A stretch of DNA of 64,000 nucleotides from Sphingobacterium faecium (GTDB lineage Bacteria; Bacteroidota; Bacteroidia; Sphingobacteriales; Sphingobacteriaceae). The notes below the pieces were generated by a model, which was given only the letters and a program-made list of their open reading frames with translations, searched no databases and was not told the origin of the DNA. The translations under genes and the position numbers were made by a program. This document shows, piece by piece, positions 62,114 through 64,000 of the stretch. The stretch is taken from the NCBI RefSeq assembly GCF_003054045.1, contig NZ_QBKH01000006.1:1-64000 (forward strand). The letters are read 5' to 3'. Every line of letters starts with the position of its first letter. The stretch's first letter is position 1.

Positions 62114-63045
62114 TAAGCCGATTTGACGCAGTGGCCGTGGCTCATTTTATATACTTCGAGCTGTTCGTCGGTCATGTGGCCGTATTCTGCAATTGCCTGA
62201 TTGAGAAATTCTGCTAAGGTCATCTTGCCTTTGACGCCCAGGTTGCTTTTAATATTGGCATTGCTGAATTTGTTTAATTTGGCTTGTTCATAGGCTTGCC
62301 ATTCGTAAAATACTTCCGGATAATTTCGGTGAAGCCAAAGGATTTCTTGCTTACTCAGGAATGGACACATCATGCAATTGGAAGGTGGGGGCAAGGGTAA
62401 GCCTGTTGATCGGATATAGGACTGGCAAGCGGATCTATCCATTTGTAAATCCACCAATGGATATACCTTTTCCAAGCAGTGGTCCATCCATGTTGCTTTG
62501 GTGACAATCAGATTGCCAAAAATATCAACCTCATGTGAAGGTTTGGCTATGCGGGATTCTTCACCTGCAGCAATACCTAAGAGGACGTGGATTTTGCCAT
62601 ATTGCTTGCAGAAATGTTTGATGTACCGTTTTCCTTTCGGACGATTTGGTTCATTATAGCTGTAATAGTGCCTGGCTATGTAATGGTCGAGGAAATTGTA
62701 TAGCGGTTTGATCTTTAGGTTGTCGGTGCAGGTTTTGGGAAAGGCAACTGACATTACCGTATTATGGGCCTGAAAATTTGCCTGTAAGGAATCCCAATTT
62801 TTAGGGTGATACCCCTGGGTACTGGTAATCAGATAAAATTCAATATTATGGGATTTACAGAAGGTCCTAATAAATTGAACATGTGCATACGTTGCGGGAT
62901 GTTCATTTCCCGTATCGGACATTAATACAATCAATTTCCCTTTTACGTAATGATCCCGGAAATCTTTATCTATTACTAATTTGTACAAAATGGCGGTACT
63001 ATCCTGTCCGGCTCCGAAAGATAATATAGTGATGTTCTTTTCCAT
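62110..63045 (-). CDS. PAPS reductase/PP-loop family protein
   Basis: 311-aa adenine-nucleotide alpha-hydrolase-like protein. The PP-loop is SFGAGQDST at residues 9-17 (usually SGGxDS in related families), followed by VLMSDTGNEHP. LLGIAAGEESRIAKPS, and the cysteines CTDN and CMMCPFLSKQEI near the C terminus, match the PAPS_reduct family found in phages and defence or modification loci. Chemistry (sulfur transfer, nucleotide activation) is uncertain. Converges with the 513-aa gene, overlapping by 4 bp. Confidence 0.85.
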   Translation of the reverse strand: MEKNITILSFGAGQDSTAILYKLVIDKDFRDHYVKGKLIVLMSDTGNEHPATYAHVQFIRTFCKSHNIEFYLITSTQGYHPKNWDSLQANFQAHNTVMSVAFPKTCTDNLKIKPLYNFLDHYIARHYYSYNEPNRPKGKRYIKHFCKQYGKIHVLLGIAAGEESRIAKPSHEVDIFGNLIVTKATWMDHCLEKVYPLVDLQMDRSACQSYIRSTGLPLPPPSNCMMCPFLSKQEILWLHRNYPEVFYEWQAYEQAKLNKFSNANIKSNLGVKGKMTLAEFLNQAIAEYGHMTDEQLEVYKMSHGHCVKSAY

Positions 63046-63261
63046 GCTTTTTGAAAGCAGAACAGAGAAGGGGATGATCCCTCATTCCCGGAAATATATT
63101 TGCTGAAAACAGCCTGTGAAAAGAACCTGTTCTATTGGACCTGAGAGCTTAACATGGTAGAAAAACGGGGTGACAAACGATTAGTAACGTTATAGTTACG
63201 GGAAATCCCCTATTTGTTAGATTTCAATTTGATTGTATTTTTACATTAAAATAAAACACAC

Positions 63262-63459
63262 ATGAAAAATACATTCTATCCAAAATTGCCTTATCCTGTT
63301 GCAGATTTATCGGCCTATACTTTGAGTGTTGGCATATTTTTTATTTCGCTAAAAACAGAAGAAATTATTCGGTTTGAACCTGAAGATCAAGAACATTTTA
63401 AATGTTGGCTAGAAAAGTTTCAGGTAAGAAATATAAAGAAGGATTTGGATAAACTCTAG
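63262..63459 (+). CDS. small hypothetical protein
   Basis: 65-aa protein (KNTFYPKLPYPVADLSAYTL; charged tail). ATG start with AT-rich upstream region and a hairpin 10 bp after the stop, so a genuine gene is likely. One hydrophobic stretch, no recognised family. Follows the PP-loop gene divergently. Confidence 0.55.
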   Translation: MKNTFYPKLPYPVADLSAYTLSVGIFFISLKTEEIIRFEPEDQEHFKCWLEKFQVRNIKKDLDKL

Positions 63460-63469
63460 TTCTAAAAAA

Positions 63470-63500
63470 TTGAAGTACCAATTTTTAGTTGGTACTTCAA
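63470..63500 (-). terminator. terminator between the small gene and the partial gene
   Basis: TTGAAGTACCAA (63470-63481) pairs perfectly with 63489-63500 around a 7-nt loop; an A run at 63464-63469 gives a U run on the minus strand. Confidence 0.65.
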
Positions 63501-63559
63501 TAAGTTATCATTAAAAAGATTCTAAAAATCTCTTGAATTCTGTAAATTCTTTACGGGGA

Positions 63560-64000
63560 TTATTTTGTCAATATTCGTTCTTTGGTCATATTAATTTCCT
63601 TACTGATGTTTCCTGTGCCCTTTGAGAAAAAAGAAAGACAGATGGAGACGAAAGAAAGATAGCCTCCAATATCCATGCCTCCCGAATAATATCCAGAAGG
63701 TATCACTGAGAATCCTTTATTTACAATAGCTTCTTCAAATCCAATGAATAAATTTTCTTTAAACAACGCTGTACACAGGTACGCCCCTTGAATTCCTTTA
63801 ATTTTTGCTTTATCAGGAGGCAAATAAAGATAAACATATTGTCCGCCATCTTTAAAGCAGATACATCCGTATTGAATTTCAGCAGGTTCAGACAGAATAA
63901 AATCTTTAAAATGTGAATTTCGGAAGTTATCATTAAATTCTACATCACTGAAATTCTTATTATTTAACCAATAATGAGTTGGGGCATAGCCGTAGCTATT
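63560..64000 (-). CDS. partial hypothetical protein, 5' end beyond window
   Basis: The minus-strand frame is open from 64000 to the stop at 63560-63562 without interruption (at least 146 codons), so the true start is outside the window. Visible pieces: SEPAEIQYGCICFKDGGQYVY and GFSVIPSGYYSGGMDIGGYLSF. The apparent start near 63823 is an internal TTG. No domain recognised; the stretch GGYLSFVSICLSFF could be a membrane segment. Confidence 0.65.
   Translation of the reverse strand, partial: NSYGYAPTHYWLNNKNFSDVEFNDNFRNSHFKDFILSEPAEIQYGCICFKDGGQYVYLYLPPDKAKIKGIQGAYLCTALFKENLFIGFEEAIVNKGFSVIPSGYYSGGMDIGGYLSFVSICLSFFSKGTGNISKEINMTKERILTK

Noticed and set aside
63721..63933. Minus-strand 70-aa frame
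   Set aside because: It is in a different frame from the continuous partial gene 63560-64000.

Overview
The window looks like a chromosome segment of a Bacteroidota organism, most likely Sphingobacteriaceae (Sphingobacterium-like). The evidence is direct: TAnnTTTG-type -7 promoter elements, few Shine-Dalgarno sequences, type IX secretion sorting domains (gliding-motility/CHU_C type and SorA type), KdsA/KdsD for Kdo-LPS, and many small proteins of Bacteroidota type. The species assignment is inference.

Layout. About 0.6-22.9 kb is mostly conserved core: a glycerol regulon (glpF-glpK-glpD divergent from a DeoR-type glpR), topA, a small conserved gene and cmk, a PLP aminotransferase, a DUF1573 protein, kdsD and kdsA flanking recQ, a secreted SGNH esterase, an HI0933-type flavoprotein, an ArsR-controlled arsenic operon (arsR, DUF6428, LMW-PTP-type arsenate reductase, acr3) with two near-identical operators, and a CDF metal exporter. 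From 23.2 kb a BCCT transporter and a luciferase-like monooxygenase follow. At 26.7-32.7 kb there is a compact, AT-rich, flavobacterium-like light-response/photorepair cluster: TetR-like regulator, ABC1 kinase, a 51-aa DUF2256 zinc-ribbon protein, CRY-DASH photolyase, a second photolyase of the FeS-BCP/6-4 family that lacks the Fe-S cysteines, a TIGR03643/DUF2805 protein, and an SDR-like protein without the catalytic tyrosine.

33.2-47.7 kb is an accessory zone. Several single genes (membrane protein 33341, lipoprotein 44444, CrtO-like protein 46909, a 54-aa protein) sit between matched inverted ends of the form GTTAnCnGnA ... TnCnGnTAAC, placed just after a stop codon and just before the next gene; at least two complete long imperfect palindromes (about 34259-34396 and 47389-47531) resemble integron attC sites. 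No integrase is visible. The same zone holds a duplicated block of about 0.7-0.8 kb that has decayed reciprocally: one copy keeps an ECF sigma factor and loses a 275-aa gene, the other does the opposite. It also holds decayed DHCW-cupin and SMEK fragments, a metalloprotease-like lipoprotein with a secreted partner, and an HxlR/quinone-reductase/saccharopine-reductase-like locus.

47.75-53.5 kb is a remnant of an integrated element: a 3' tRNA-Ser fragment (att-like), then a two-gene predicted defence module (PHP-AAA ATPase of the TrlF family plus a protein with an RNxxxxxH HEPN-like motif), two mobile-element-type HTH genes on the other strand, and a 21-bp-spaced iteron-like array. 53.7-64 kb carries exported proteins (beta-helix lipoprotein, a T9SS type B protein, an SBBP-repeat T9SS type A protein), a helical repeat protein, a PAPS-reductase-like PP-loop protein, and a partial gene running off the right edge.

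The best candidates for something undescribed are the cassette-like boundary repeats, the PHP-ATPase/HEPN-like pair, and the reciprocally decayed duplication.
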